This document shows positions 8,401-19,228 of a DNA stretch of 35,627 nucleotides, piece after piece. The stretch lies in contig NZ_BRVS01000031.1 of the NCBI RefSeq assembly GCF_026011795.1, positions 1 through 35,627 on the forward strand, in the 5' to 3' direction. The notes under the pieces are model-generated. The model was not told the origin of the DNA. It worked only from the letters and a program-made list of their open reading frames with translations, and searched no databases. A program made the translations under genes and the position numbers. The DNA is from Arthrobacter mangrovi. Lineage in GTDB: Bacteria; Actinomycetota; Actinomycetes; Actinomycetales; Micrococcaceae. The stretch's first letter is position 1; each line of letters starts with the position of its first letter.

Positions 8401-10065
<1,665 letters not shown>

Positions 10066-10084
10066 CAGGTAGCCGGCGCCGGCC

Positions 10085-10130
10085 GAAAGGCCCTGGCCTC
10101 CCCATTCCAAGGGGCAGGTCAGGGCCTTTC
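10085..10130 (+). terminator. Stem-loop after the helicase gene
   Basis: GAAAGGCCCTG (10085-10095) pairs with CAGGGCCTTTC (10120-10130), and CCTCCCC and GGGG-AGG extend the stem inward. No clear U-tract follows. It ends the helicase unit and separates it from yccF. Confidence 0.7.
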
Positions 10131-10170
10131 CCCATGGTGCCGGCGGCCTCCAGCGGCAACAATGGGTTGC

Positions 10171-10596
10171 ATGAACGCTGTCCTGAATATCATCTGGCTG
10201 TTGCTCGGAGGCATCTGGCTCGCACTCGGCTATTTCCTGGCCGGCATCGTCTGCTGCGTGCTGATCGTGACCATCCCGTTCGGCATTGCGTCCTTCCGGA
10301 TCGGCGCCTACGCCCTGTGGCCGTTCGGGCGGAAGGTGGTGGACAAGGGCGGACGCACTTACGTCCTGTCGACCCTGGGCAACGTCATCTGGATCCTCGT
10401 GGCGGGCATCTGGATCGCGCTGGCGCACGTGCTCACCGCGATTGCGCAGGCGGTCACCATCATCGGCATCCCGCTGGCGATCGCCAACCTGAAGATGATC
10501 CCGGTGTCCCTGACGCCGCTGGGCAAGGAGATCGTCCCCTCGAACCAGTCCTTCATCGGCTACGACCGGCACTACGCGGGCGGCTACCTGCGCTAA
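10171..10596 (+). CDS. YccF domain inner-membrane protein
   Basis: This small membrane protein (141 residues from ATG 10171) is built of two YccF/DUF307 repeats. The first is LNIIWLLLGGIWLALGYFLAG then TIPFGIASFRIGAYALWPFGR. The second is LGNVIWILVAGIWIALAHVLT then IGIPLAIANLKMIPVSLTPLG. Both have the conserved NIIW/NVIW, IPFG/IPLA and PFGR/PLGK elements, showing an internal duplication. About four membrane segments are expected. The function is unknown. An ATG three codons upstream (10162) is also possible; the family usually starts two to four residues before LNIIW, which favours 10171. Confidence 0.88.
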   Translation: MNAVLNIIWLLLGGIWLALGYFLAGIVCCVLIVTIPFGIASFRIGAYALWPFGRKVVDKGGRTYVLSTLGNVIWILVAGIWIALAHVLTAIAQAVTIIGIPLAIANLKMIPVSLTPLGKEIVPSNQSFIGYDRHYAGGYLR

Positions 10597-10625
10597 GCCG
10601 GGCCCATGCCGGGTTCAGGGGAGGC

Positions 10626-11096
10626 TCATTCCACGTTCAGGCGGCGGGCATCGCTGAGCCCGAGGCTCCGCCGGGACGAGGCCTGCACGCGGAAGCGGCG
10701 GCCGGTCACCTGGTCCGGGACGATACGCATGAAGTTGTTCTTCTCGCCGGCCTGCCACGGGAAGAGCGGCAGCAGGCTGGAGGCGAGCACGTCCTCGATG
10801 CTGGCGAGCCGCTCCGCCGGCCCCTTGACCACGACGCTCCACGCGACGTTGCTGGCCGGATGGTAGCCGTCCGTCTCGAACGCGACGTTGCTGCCGCCCA
10901 GCGCGCCGTCCAGCTTGGTGCCGCGCGCCGTGCGGAAGACGATCGAGCCGTGGTCGACAACGTAGTTGATCGGGAAGAGTTCCGGATGCCCCTCGACCAC
11001 GACGGCCAGCCGGCCGACGTCCGTGCTCCGGAACAGTTCCCAGCATTCGCTGGTGGACAGGTTCTCTATGCCGTCGGGCATCTGCGTGGCCGTCAT
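10626..11096 (-). CDS. Pyridoxamine 5'-phosphate oxidase-like FMN-binding protein
   Basis: This 156-residue protein of the flavin split-barrel (PNPOx-like) superfamily probably binds FMN or F420. The N-terminal LSTSECWELFRSTDVGRLAVVVEGHPELFPINYVVD is the typical first strand-helix unit with the G-R-L-A turn. Next come IVFRTARGTKLDGAL and VAFETDGYHPASNVAWSVVVKGPAERL. Similar proteins are numerous in actinobacteria and often annotated as nitroreductase- or PNPOx-family proteins; the true substrate is unknown. It is convergent with yccF, with a 29-bp gap. Confidence 0.88.
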   Translation of the reverse strand: MTATQMPDGIENLSTSECWELFRSTDVGRLAVVVEGHPELFPINYVVDHGSIVFRTARGTKLDGALGGSNVAFETDGYHPASNVAWSVVVKGPAERLASIEDVLASSLLPLFPWQAGEKNNFMRIVPDQVTGRRFRVQASSRRSLGLSDARRLNVE

Positions 11097-11226
11097 GTTC
11101 CCAGTCTATTGAGGGCCGCGGCCCGATGATAGTCCCGCCCCCGGGGCGCCAACAGGACTCCGGCCTGCGGATATACCCGTCTTTTGGGAGATGCATTCGG
11201 CTATCGGATGTGCTGGAATTGCTTTG

Positions 11227-11242
11227 ATAGCGGCAACGCTAT
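11227..11242. repeat. Small inverted repeat upstream of the YceI gene
   Basis: ATAGCG, four bases (GCAA), CGCTAT forms a perfect 6-bp inverted repeat about 70 bases before the YceI start, in a 216-bp gap between divergent genes. A weaker stem (CATTCG/CGGATG) lies just upstream. It could be an operator or an RNA hairpin. No -35/-10 pair is convincing in this gap. Confidence 0.35.
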
Positions 11243-11312
11243 GCACTGTCGGGCTGCCATCCATCGGCCCGCGGGGACGCAGTGCTTGTGCCACAACCCA
11301 GGAGGCGTCACT

Positions 11313-11876
11313 ATGTCCGAACTTACCCCCGAGATGTCCGGAGAGTGGCGGTTCGACCCTGCCCACACGCGCATCGGGTTCTCCACCCGCCATGCCATGG
11401 TCACCAAGGTCCGCGGAGCATTCAATGACTTCGACGGCGTCATTCGCGCCGACGTCGAGAACCCGTCCAACTCTTCGGTGAAGCTGACCATCAAGGTCGC
11501 CAGCATCGACACCCGCAACGCGCAGCGGGACGAACACCTGCGCACCAACGACTTCTTCGACGCCCCGAACTACCCGGAGATCACGTTCCGGAGCACGCAC
11601 ATCGACCAGGTCGAGGACCGGAACTACATCGTCAACGGCGATCTCACCATCCGCGGCATCACGAAGCCGGTTTCCATCCCCATCGAGTTCGTCGGGGTTG
11701 AGCGCGACCCTGCCGGGAACCTGCGCGCGGGCTTCGAGGGTTCGCGCCGGATCGACCGGCAGTCGTTCGGCGTGAAATGGAATACGGCCCTCGATTCCGG
11801 CGGCGTGCTGGTCTCGGACCGGATCCTGCTGGAATTCGAAGTGTCCGCCGTCAAAGTGGAGAACGACGCCGGGTAG
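11313..11876 (+). CDS. YceI family lipid-binding-like protein
   Basis: This 187-residue protein has the YceI lipocalin-like fold, which in characterised members binds polyisoprenoids. Typical features are EWRFDPAHTRIGFSTRHAMVTKVRGAFNDFDG at the N-terminus, IDTRNAQRDEHLRTNDFFDAPNYPEITFRS in the centre, and LTIRGITKPVSIPIEF and FEGSRRIDRQSFGVKWN toward the end. No signal peptide is seen, as is usual in actinobacteria, so it is probably cytoplasmic. The ATG at 11313 is set by a perfect AGGAGG at 11300-11305; a longer frame from 11184 is rejected. Confidence 0.95.
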   Translation: MSELTPEMSGEWRFDPAHTRIGFSTRHAMVTKVRGAFNDFDGVIRADVENPSNSSVKLTIKVASIDTRNAQRDEHLRTNDFFDAPNYPEITFRSTHIDQVEDRNYIVNGDLTIRGITKPVSIPIEFVGVERDPAGNLRAGFEGSRRIDRQSFGVKWNTALDSGGVLVSDRILLEFEVSAVKVENDAG

Positions 11877-11885
11877 CGGCCGGCG

Positions 11886-12461
11886 TCATTGCGTCGCGTC
11901 GAGCGCGAAGATCGAGATAAGCGCGGCGAAACCGCGGCCGCCGACCGTCACGCCATGCGTGCCGCCGGCGGCGGCACCCCCGACGACGGTGTCGAACGGC
12001 GCGAGCTGATCGGTCCGCGTACCCTCCGCCGCCTCAGCCTTGCCCTGCAGCAGCACGGCGAACTGGCCCTCCGCCAGTGCCAGGGGCTGCTTCTTCGACA
12101 GCTCGGCCACGAGCACTCCGGCGCCGGCCGCGCCGCTGCGCACCATCACGTTCAGTGCCCGGCACGGGCCGGTGGGCAGCGCGCAGGAAGCCGCGCTGCC
12201 GCCGTCGAACCTCAACGGCCGGAACCGCTCCAGCCTGCGGACCGCGCCGTCCACGGTCAGCTCCGCGACCTCGCCCTCGATCACCATGAAGGTGCGTTCC
12301 ATGCCGGGGAAGGCGGAGAACTCCCCGGGCTTCTCCAGGTCGGCGATGCTGAGCCGCCAGTCGGGGGAGCCGGCGCTGCCGCCGGAGGCGATCTCGCGCG
12401 TCGAGCCGCCGCCGTTGCGCCACGGCTGCGGCTGCAGCGAGGCAAAGGGAATGACAAGCAT
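11886..12461 (-). CDS. HutD/Ves family cupin protein
   Basis: This 191-residue protein has a double-cupin fold related to HutD (histidine utilisation) and E. coli Ves. It shows the family opening PQPWRNGGGSTREIA, then WRLSIADLEKPGEFSAFPGMERTFMVIEG, then FDGG and GPCRALNVMVR. No hut genes lie nearby, so a role in histidine breakdown is not supported by context. It ends nine bases from the YceI stop on the other strand, and the upstream GNAT gene lies 20 bp away on the same strand, so the two may be co-transcribed. Confidence 0.9.
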   Translation of the reverse strand: MLVIPFASLQPQPWRNGGGSTREIASGGSAGSPDWRLSIADLEKPGEFSAFPGMERTFMVIEGEVAELTVDGAVRRLERFRPLRFDGGSAASCALPTGPCRALNVMVRSGAAGAGVLVAELSKKQPLALAEGQFAVLLQGKAEAAEGTRTDQLAPFDTVVGGAAAGGTHGVTVGGRGFAALISIFALDATQ

Positions 12462-12481
12462 GGTCGGCGCTCCTTGGCGTG

Positions 12482-13042
12482 CTAGAGGTTCCGGGTCCAG
12501 TTCAGCACGTAGGCGTCTTCATGGCCATCTTCGCCCTGCGATCCGAGGCCGGGGGCAGGCTCGAAGCCGGCGGCCCGCACGATTTCTGCCCAGGCTGTGT
12601 TGCCCGGGCGGACCCGGGCCAGCATCGGCGGCAGTTCGAAGAGCTCGTTGGCGTGCTTGACCACGGCGCGCACGGCCTCCTTGCCGTAGCCCTGGTTCCA
12701 GAACCGGTGGTCGAAGCGGCAGTAGAGGATGAGGACCGGCCGGCCGTCGCAGAGGACGTGCTTGGTGCCGGCAAAGCCGATGGGTTCCGCGCGGTCCGGC
12801 AGGCGGACTGCGAAGTAGCCGATGCCGTGCCGGTCCCACTGCTCGTCCCAGTGCTGGAAGAGCCCCTCGGCCTCCTCGCGCCAGTTCAGCGCGTCGCTGG
12901 GGTTGTGCCTGGTGGCGCGGCGGTCGGAGAGGATACGGAACATCGTGTCGATATCTTCCCCCCGCGGCCGGTTCAGGATCAGCCGCTCGGTCTGCAGCGT
13001 GGTCTCGACGTCCCGGCCGAAACCGCCGATGGATGGTGCCAT
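12482..13042 (-). CDS. GNAT-family N-acetyltransferase (RimJ/RimL-like)
   Basis: This 186-residue acetyltransferase has the opening LQTERLILNRPRGEDIDTMFRIL typical of the RimJ/RimL group, followed by IGYFAVRLPDRAEPIGFAG. The acetyl-CoA site is in FWNQGYGKEAVRAVVKHA (Q-x-x-G-x-G variant), and NTAWAEIVRAAGFEP follows. The substrate is unknown. The ATG at 13042 is the likely start. It is divergent from clpB, whose HAIR operator lies about 190 bp away and probably does not control this gene. Confidence 0.88.
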   Translation of the reverse strand: MAPSIGGFGRDVETTLQTERLILNRPRGEDIDTMFRILSDRRATRHNPSDALNWREEAEGLFQHWDEQWDRHGIGYFAVRLPDRAEPIGFAGTKHVLCDGRPVLILYCRFDHRFWNQGYGKEAVRAVVKHANELFELPPMLARVRPGNTAWAEIVRAAGFEPAPGLGSQGEDGHEDAYVLNWTRNL

Positions 13043-13217
13043 GGACCAAGACTAGTCCCGCGGGGCGCCGCCGGTGCCCCGCCAGGGACCTGCGCTGGGT
13101 CCGCCTTCGGCCCCTTCTCCTCCGGGCGGGCCGGTGCCACGATGGGAGCGGCGGCTGCGGGGCGTCCCGCGGGTCCGGGGGGAGCCGGTGGAAGCCGAAG
13201 GGGAGAAGCGGAACAGC

Positions 13218-13250
13218 TTTACTTTCAAAGTTGAGCTGAGTAGACTCAAC
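13218..13250 (+). promoter_or_regulatory. clpB promoter with HAIR operator
   Basis: GTTGAGC (13230-13236), seven bases, ACTCAAC (13244-13250) matches the HAIR consensus in spacing and in the TTGAG/CTCAA cores. The symmetry extends one base outward on each side (AAGTTGAG and CTCAACTT). A promoter-like TTTACT (13218-13223), 17 bases, TAGACT (13241-13246) places the -10 inside the operator, as at dnaK. HspR control of clpB is known in other actinobacteria. The leader is about 50 bases. Confidence 0.8.
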
Positions 13251-13298
13251 TTAGTTGCGTTGGAGCCTGTGCACGACGACGGATGGAAGGAGCTCGGA

Positions 13299-15905
<2,607 letters not shown>

Positions 15906-15938
15906 CGCCGGGCCGTTCCGGCGGGGGACCGGTTGCAA

Positions 15939-15982
15939 CGCAGAGGCCGCGCCCGTCCTTTCGGACAGGCGCGGCCTCTGCG
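15939..15982. terminator. Strong bidirectional stem-loop after clpB
   Basis: Arms 15939-15958 and 15963-15982 pair over 15 bp, one mismatch and 4 more bp, with the loop TTTC. It separates clpB from a convergent gene that stops 17 bases further on, so it can serve both strands. No long U-tract is present. Confidence 0.85.
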
Positions 15983-15998
15983 CTGCTGTTGCGGGCGC

Positions 15999-16757
15999 TC
16001 AGTCGATCAGTGACGCCTTGATGGCGTTGCCCTTGTCCGACACGACGAAGCAGTCGATCCGCCGGTCGCCCTCCTGCCAGGTGCCCTCGGACGGCAGCCC
16101 GTAGGAGTTCCTCAGGGCCGGGTAGTCGGCGGCCTTTTCATTGAGCTCGACGGCGCCGCAGAACTTCTCTGCCTGGACATTGAGCGCGTCCTTGCCCGGG
16201 AATTTGTCCGCTTCCTTGTAGAAGTAGGTCCCGACCAGCTGGGCCGCGTGCGGCGTCTCGCAGGTCACCACGGTCGCGTTCTGCGTGGCCGCCTTGAAGT
16301 CGATGAAGCATTGTCCGGACTTGAAGTCGAACGGCGTAACGTTCTCCGCGATGACCCCGTCCGCGCCGGGGGTCGCCTCGGCGCCGGCCGCGCTCGAGGC
16401 GGCCGGGGACCCCGGCTCGGTTCCCCGGTTGGCCAGGCTGACGATGATGACCACGATGATGATGATCGCCGCGAGGATGCCGGCGCCGATCAGCAGCAGG
16501 GGCTTCAGCGCAGGGCGTCCCTCGTCCCCGGACCCCGCCGCGGGCTTGCCGACCGCGGGCTTGCCGACTCCGGGCTTGTCTGCCGGCGGCGGACCGGCGG
16601 AGAACCAGCTGCCCTGCTTCGACGCACCCGCCGCGTCACCTGCGCCCTTTTCCCAGCGCGAAGGAGGCGTGCGGCTCGGTTCGGAACCGGGTCCCGCGGC
16701 GCTGCCCGGGGCGGGCGGCGTGCCGTTCCCTTCGGGCTTTTTGTCCTGTTCGCTCAT
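15999..16757 (-). CDS. Septum formation family (Septum_form) membrane protein
   Basis: This is a 252-residue single-pass membrane protein. A long Pro/Gly/Ala-rich cytoplasmic N-terminus (about 1-82, with repeated VGKPAVGKPA) leads to one strong membrane segment (about 86-110, LLLIGAGILAAIIIIVVIIVSLA). The extracellular domain has the Septum_form pattern: GQCFIDFKAATQNATVVTCETPHAAQLVGTYFY, then FCGAVELN and CFVVSDKG. Conserved cysteines probably form disulfides. The family is linked to septation in Streptomyces by annotation only. The ATG at 16757 is preferred; Met at 16778 is an alternative. The GAGGAAGG ribosome-binding site is rather far upstream. Confidence 0.85.
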   Translation of the reverse strand: MSEQDKKPEGNGTPPAPGSAAGPGSEPSRTPPSRWEKGAGDAAGASKQGSWFSAGPPPADKPGVGKPAVGKPAAGSGDEGRPALKPLLLIGAGILAAIIIIVVIIVSLANRGTEPGSPAASSAAGAEATPGADGVIAENVTPFDFKSGQCFIDFKAATQNATVVTCETPHAAQLVGTYFYKEADKFPGKDALNVQAEKFCGAVELNEKAADYPALRNSYGLPSEGTWQEGDRRIDCFVVSDKGNAIKASLID

Positions 16758-17050
16758 GGGAAAACTGGCCTTCCTCATACCCGGCCCGACGATGCGGGAG
16801 AATGTCTTTAGCCTCGACTTTAGCCAAACTACAGGGGCCGATGCAGTTCCGCCGCCTCGCGCGGCGGTCCGGGCTGTGCCGCGGGCGGTGCGCAAGCGCG
16901 TTTACACGGGGCTGCGGGGCGGGCCGTTGGCCGCAGCCCGACAAGAAAACATGTACCCTATAGGTACGACAGAATTGATCAAATATTCCGGGGCCTCGCT
17001 CGCTGCCTGAGCGACCACCTCCGGATCGACGCGAAAAAGGGGGTCACGCC
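16758..17050. other. Divergent intergenic region with two inverted repeats
   Basis: This 293-bp gap holds no gene I can support. It contains a 9-bp stem GGGCTGCGG (16909-16917) with CCGCAGCCC (16931-16939), and a short palindromic element GTACC-CTATA-GGTAC (16953-16967). TTGATCAA (16975-16982) lies 8 bases further on. TACCCT/TATAGG in the second repeat could be a -10 for the DUF3073 gene. AAAGGGGG near 17034-17041 is that gene's ribosome-binding site. Confidence 0.45.
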
Positions 17051-17281
17051 ATGGGGCGCGGCCGTCAAAAGGCAAAAGCTACCAAGCAGGCTCGGGAGAT
17101 GAAGTACTTCACCCCGAACACTGACTACTCTGCGCTGCAGCGCGAGCTCTCCGGCGCAAAGAGTGCTTCCGCCCGATATCCGGAGGAGCCGGCCGAGCCG
17201 GACTACTCCGAGTATGAGGACAAGTACGCGGATCAATTCGATGACTGGGACGACGACGGCGGCACCCGCCGGATCGGTTGA
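17051..17281 (+). CDS. DUF3073 family small protein
   Basis: This 76-residue protein is of a family restricted to actinobacteria. The basic N-terminus MGRGRQKAKATKQAREMKY and the following FTPNTDYSALQREL are the family hallmark. The C-terminus is strongly acidic (YSEYEDKYADQFDDWDDD). The bipolar charge suggests a nucleic-acid or ribosome-associated role, but none is established. The ribosome-binding site AAAGGGGG precedes the ATG. Confidence 0.93.
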   Translation: MGRGRQKAKATKQAREMKYFTPNTDYSALQRELSGAKSASARYPEEPAEPDYSEYEDKYADQFDDWDDDGGTRRIG

Positions 17282-17286
17282 CTCCC

Positions 17287-17304
17287 GCCGGCCTGGCGGC
17301 CGGC
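17287..17304 (+). terminator. Short stem-loop after DUF3073
   Basis: GCCGGCC, loop TGGC, GGCCGGC, followed by TTCATC, begins six bases after the stop codon. It resembles a compact terminator with a weak U-tract. Confidence 0.55.
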
Positions 17305-17323
17305 TTCATCGGCAGTGAACTCC

Positions 17324-17360
17324 CACCGCAGCGGCCTGCCCGACGGCAGCCGCTGCGGTG
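17324..17360. terminator. Long stem-loop between convergent genes
   Basis: CACCGCAGCGG (17324-17334) pairs with CCGCTGCGGTG (17350-17360), and CTGCC/GGCAG continue the stem with one bulged base around the loop CGAC. It lies between the DUF3073 gene and a convergent gene and probably terminates both. Confidence 0.75.
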
Positions 17361-17416
17361 AGTGCTGTCCGTTTCCTCCGTGTCCCGCGTGCCTCCCGTT
17401 GGCCTCAGTGCTTCCG

Positions 17417-17890
17417 TCACTCGCCGGAGTCCGGCCACACTTCCAGGACCTTGCGGTGCCGGTGGTCCCCGCCGGGGCGCATGTCCACGAGGCAGGCCTG
17501 CCGGACCTCCACCGTGTCTCCCGGGTGCAGCCTGCCGACCGTGTGGCTGATGTGCGGCCGGAAGCCGCCGCGCGTATGGTGCGGGCTGTAGAGGTGGACT
17601 TCGGGGCCCAAGGCGTCCAGCAGCGCTTCATGCAGTGACTGCAGCCGGGCGTCGGGTTCCACGAGCGATACCCGCACCCTGCCATTGCGTCCGAAGCGGT
17701 CGTCCCGGCCGACGGTCACCGGATAACCGACTCCATGCGCCAGGGGCGGGCCGATCCGATCCGCCACATCCTCCGCCGGTTCCCCCGTATCGAACCGCGC
17801 CAGCGTGATGTGCAGGGGCCATCGGGAGGACTCGAAGACCAGCCCCCGGGCCACCGGCGTGACAAAGACAACGACGACGAACGCACCCAT
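17417..17890 (-). CDS. 2H phosphoesterase / 2'-5' RNA ligase family protein
   Basis: This 157-residue protein carries the two H-x-T/S-x motifs of the 2H phosphoesterase superfamily: HITLARFD near residue 28 and HISHTVGRLH near residue 113. Members act on 2',3'-cyclic or 2'-5' linked nucleotides; the substrate here is unknown. I take the ATG at 17890, which starts directly with the first beta strand MGAFVVVVFVTPVARG. The upstream in-frame stretch is encoded by a 10-bp tandem repeat and looks noncoding. No clear ribosome-binding site is seen. Confidence 0.82.
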   Translation of the reverse strand: MGAFVVVVFVTPVARGLVFESSRWPLHITLARFDTGEPAEDVADRIGPPLAHGVGYPVTVGRDDRFGRNGRVRVSLVEPDARLQSLHEALLDALGPEVHLYSPHHTRGGFRPHISHTVGRLHPGDTVEVRQACLVDMRPGGDHRHRKVLEVWPDSGE

Positions 17891-17920
17891 GTGCCCAGTG
17901 TGGCAGAGTGCCGCGCGGCA

Positions 17921-17960
17921 GGGCACGGCTGGGCATGGCAGGGCAGGATGGGGCACGGGC
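17921..17960. repeat. Four-copy 10-bp tandem repeat
   Basis: Four consecutive 10-base units begin GGGCA: GGGCACGGCT, GGGCATGGCA, GGGCAGGATG, GGGCACGGGC. They lie just upstream of the 2H phosphoesterase start. The G-run periodicity could favour a quadruplex or simply mark slippage. Confidence 0.7.
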
Positions 17961-17988
17961 CGCCGGCCTGGATGGGCCCCGCGGGATG

Positions 17989-18023
17989 GAACGCAGTGGA
18001 TTCGGGATTGAACGCAGTGGATT
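17989..18023. repeat. 14-bp direct repeat beside the purM terminator
   Basis: GAACGCAGTGGATT occurs at 17989-18002 and again at 18010-18023, a 21-bp period (two helical turns). It lies between the tandem repeat and the purM terminator. The function is unknown. Confidence 0.75.
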
Positions 18024-18031
18024 AAAACGTA

Positions 18032-18064
18032 AGCGGGCCCTCTCCGCAGGGGAGAGGGCCCGCT
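18032..18064 (-). terminator. Intrinsic terminator of purM
   Basis: A perfect 14-bp stem, AGCGGGCCCTCTCC with its complement, encloses a 5-base loop. On the minus strand it is followed by TTACGTTTTAA, a reasonable U-rich tail. It ends the leftward purF-purM unit. Confidence 0.85.
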
Positions 18065-18106
18065 CCGATGGCCGGGGAACCGAGACGGTGCTCCGGGCCG
18101 GAAAGA

Positions 18107-19228
18107 TCAGGCGTAGCTGCCGACGAGGCGGACGGCGCCGCCGTCGACCCCCTTCGCGCCCTGGACGAAGTCCGGCCCCGACAGCGACGTGTCCAGCGCG
18201 CCGACCGTGCCCATGGTCCAGGCCGCCAGGCCGCGCTCGGTGAGCCGGCGCAGCGCAGCGTCCGCCCCGGCCGCGTCGACGATCGCCACCATGCCGACGC
18301 CGAGGTTCAGCGTGCGCTCCAGGTCCGCCTGCGGCACATTGCCGAGCTCGCCGACCAGCTTGAAGATGGCCGGCAGCTCCCAGGTGGAGCGGTCCACGGT
18401 GGCCATCAGTCCCTGCGGCAGGACACGGGCCAGGTTCGCCGCGAGGCCGCCGCCGGTGACGTGGCTGAAGCCGTGCACACCGGCCGCCTCGTAGCGGGCC
18501 AGGTCCAGGCAGTCGGCCGCATAGACCTTGGTGGGTTCCAGCAGTTCCTCGCCGAGCGTCCGGCCGAATTCGGAAACCTGGCGGTCCAGCGCCCAGCCGG
18601 CGTGGTTGATCACGCGGCGGACCAGCGAATAGCCATTGGAGTGGATGCCGGAGGAAGCCATGGCGATGACGACGTCGCCGTCCTTGACCCGCTCCGGACC
18701 CAGCAGGTCGTCGGCCTCCACCAGGCCCGTGGCCGCGCCGGCCACGTCGTACTCATGCTCGCCCAGCAGTCCGGGATGTTCGGCTGTCTCGCCGCCCACC
18801 AGGGCGGTTCCGGCGACCTCGCAGGCTGCGGCGATGCCGCGGACGATGTCGGCGATGCGCTCCGGCACGACCTTGCCGCAGGCGATGTAGTCGGTCATGA
18901 ACAGCGGCTCGGCGCCGACCACGACGATGTCGTCCACCACCATTCCGACCAGGTCGAAGCCGATCGTGTCGTGGATGTCCATGGCCTGGGCGATGGCGAC
19001 CTTGGTGCCGACTCCGTCCGTGGACGTGGCCAGCAGCGGCCGCCGGTACTTGAGCAGTGCGGAGACGTCGTACAGCCCGGCGAAACCGCCGACCCCGCCG
19101 ATCACGTTCTGGTTGTGGGTGGCCTTGATGGCCCCCTTCATCAGTTCGACGGCCTTGTCGCCGGCTTCGACGTCCACGCCGGCGCTGGCGTAGGTGATCG
19201 GGCCGGGGCCCTGCTCAGGGGAGGTCAT
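18107..19228 (-). CDS. purM: Phosphoribosylformylglycinamidine cyclo-ligase (AIR synthetase)
   Basis: PurM closes the imidazole ring in step five of purine synthesis, using ATP. The 373-residue protein shows ITYASAGVDVEAGDKAV at the N-terminus, the signature STDGVGTKVAIA, VDDIVVVGAEPLF, GGETAEHPG and ASSGIHSNGYSLVR, and the C-terminal HVTGGGLAANLARVLP. All key segments are present and the length is normal. Its ATG overlaps the purF stop in ATGA (4 bp), so the two are translationally coupled. An intrinsic terminator follows. Confidence 0.98.
   Translation of the reverse strand: MTSPEQGPGPITYASAGVDVEAGDKAVELMKGAIKATHNQNVIGGVGGFAGLYDVSALLKYRRPLLATSTDGVGTKVAIAQAMDIHDTIGFDLVGMVVDDIVVVGAEPLFMTDYIACGKVVPERIADIVRGIAAACEVAGTALVGGETAEHPGLLGEHEYDVAGAATGLVEADDLLGPERVKDGDVVIAMASSGIHSNGYSLVRRVINHAGWALDRQVSEFGRTLGEELLEPTKVYAADCLDLARYEAAGVHGFSHVTGGGLAANLARVLPQGLMATVDRSTWELPAIFKLVGELGNVPQADLERTLNLGVGMVAIVDAAGADAALRRLTERGLAAWTMGTVGALDTSLSGPDFVQGAKGVDGGAVRLVGSYA

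Noticed and set aside
13074-13298. N-terminal extension of ClpB by 75 residues
   Set aside because: It would translate the promoter and HAIR operator; the TTG at 13299 with AAGGAG upstream gives the conserved ClpB N-terminus.
17891-17956. Extension of the 2H phosphoesterase by 22 residues
   Set aside because: These residues come from the 10-bp tandem repeat (Pro/Ala/Cys-rich) and precede the first beta strand of the fold.
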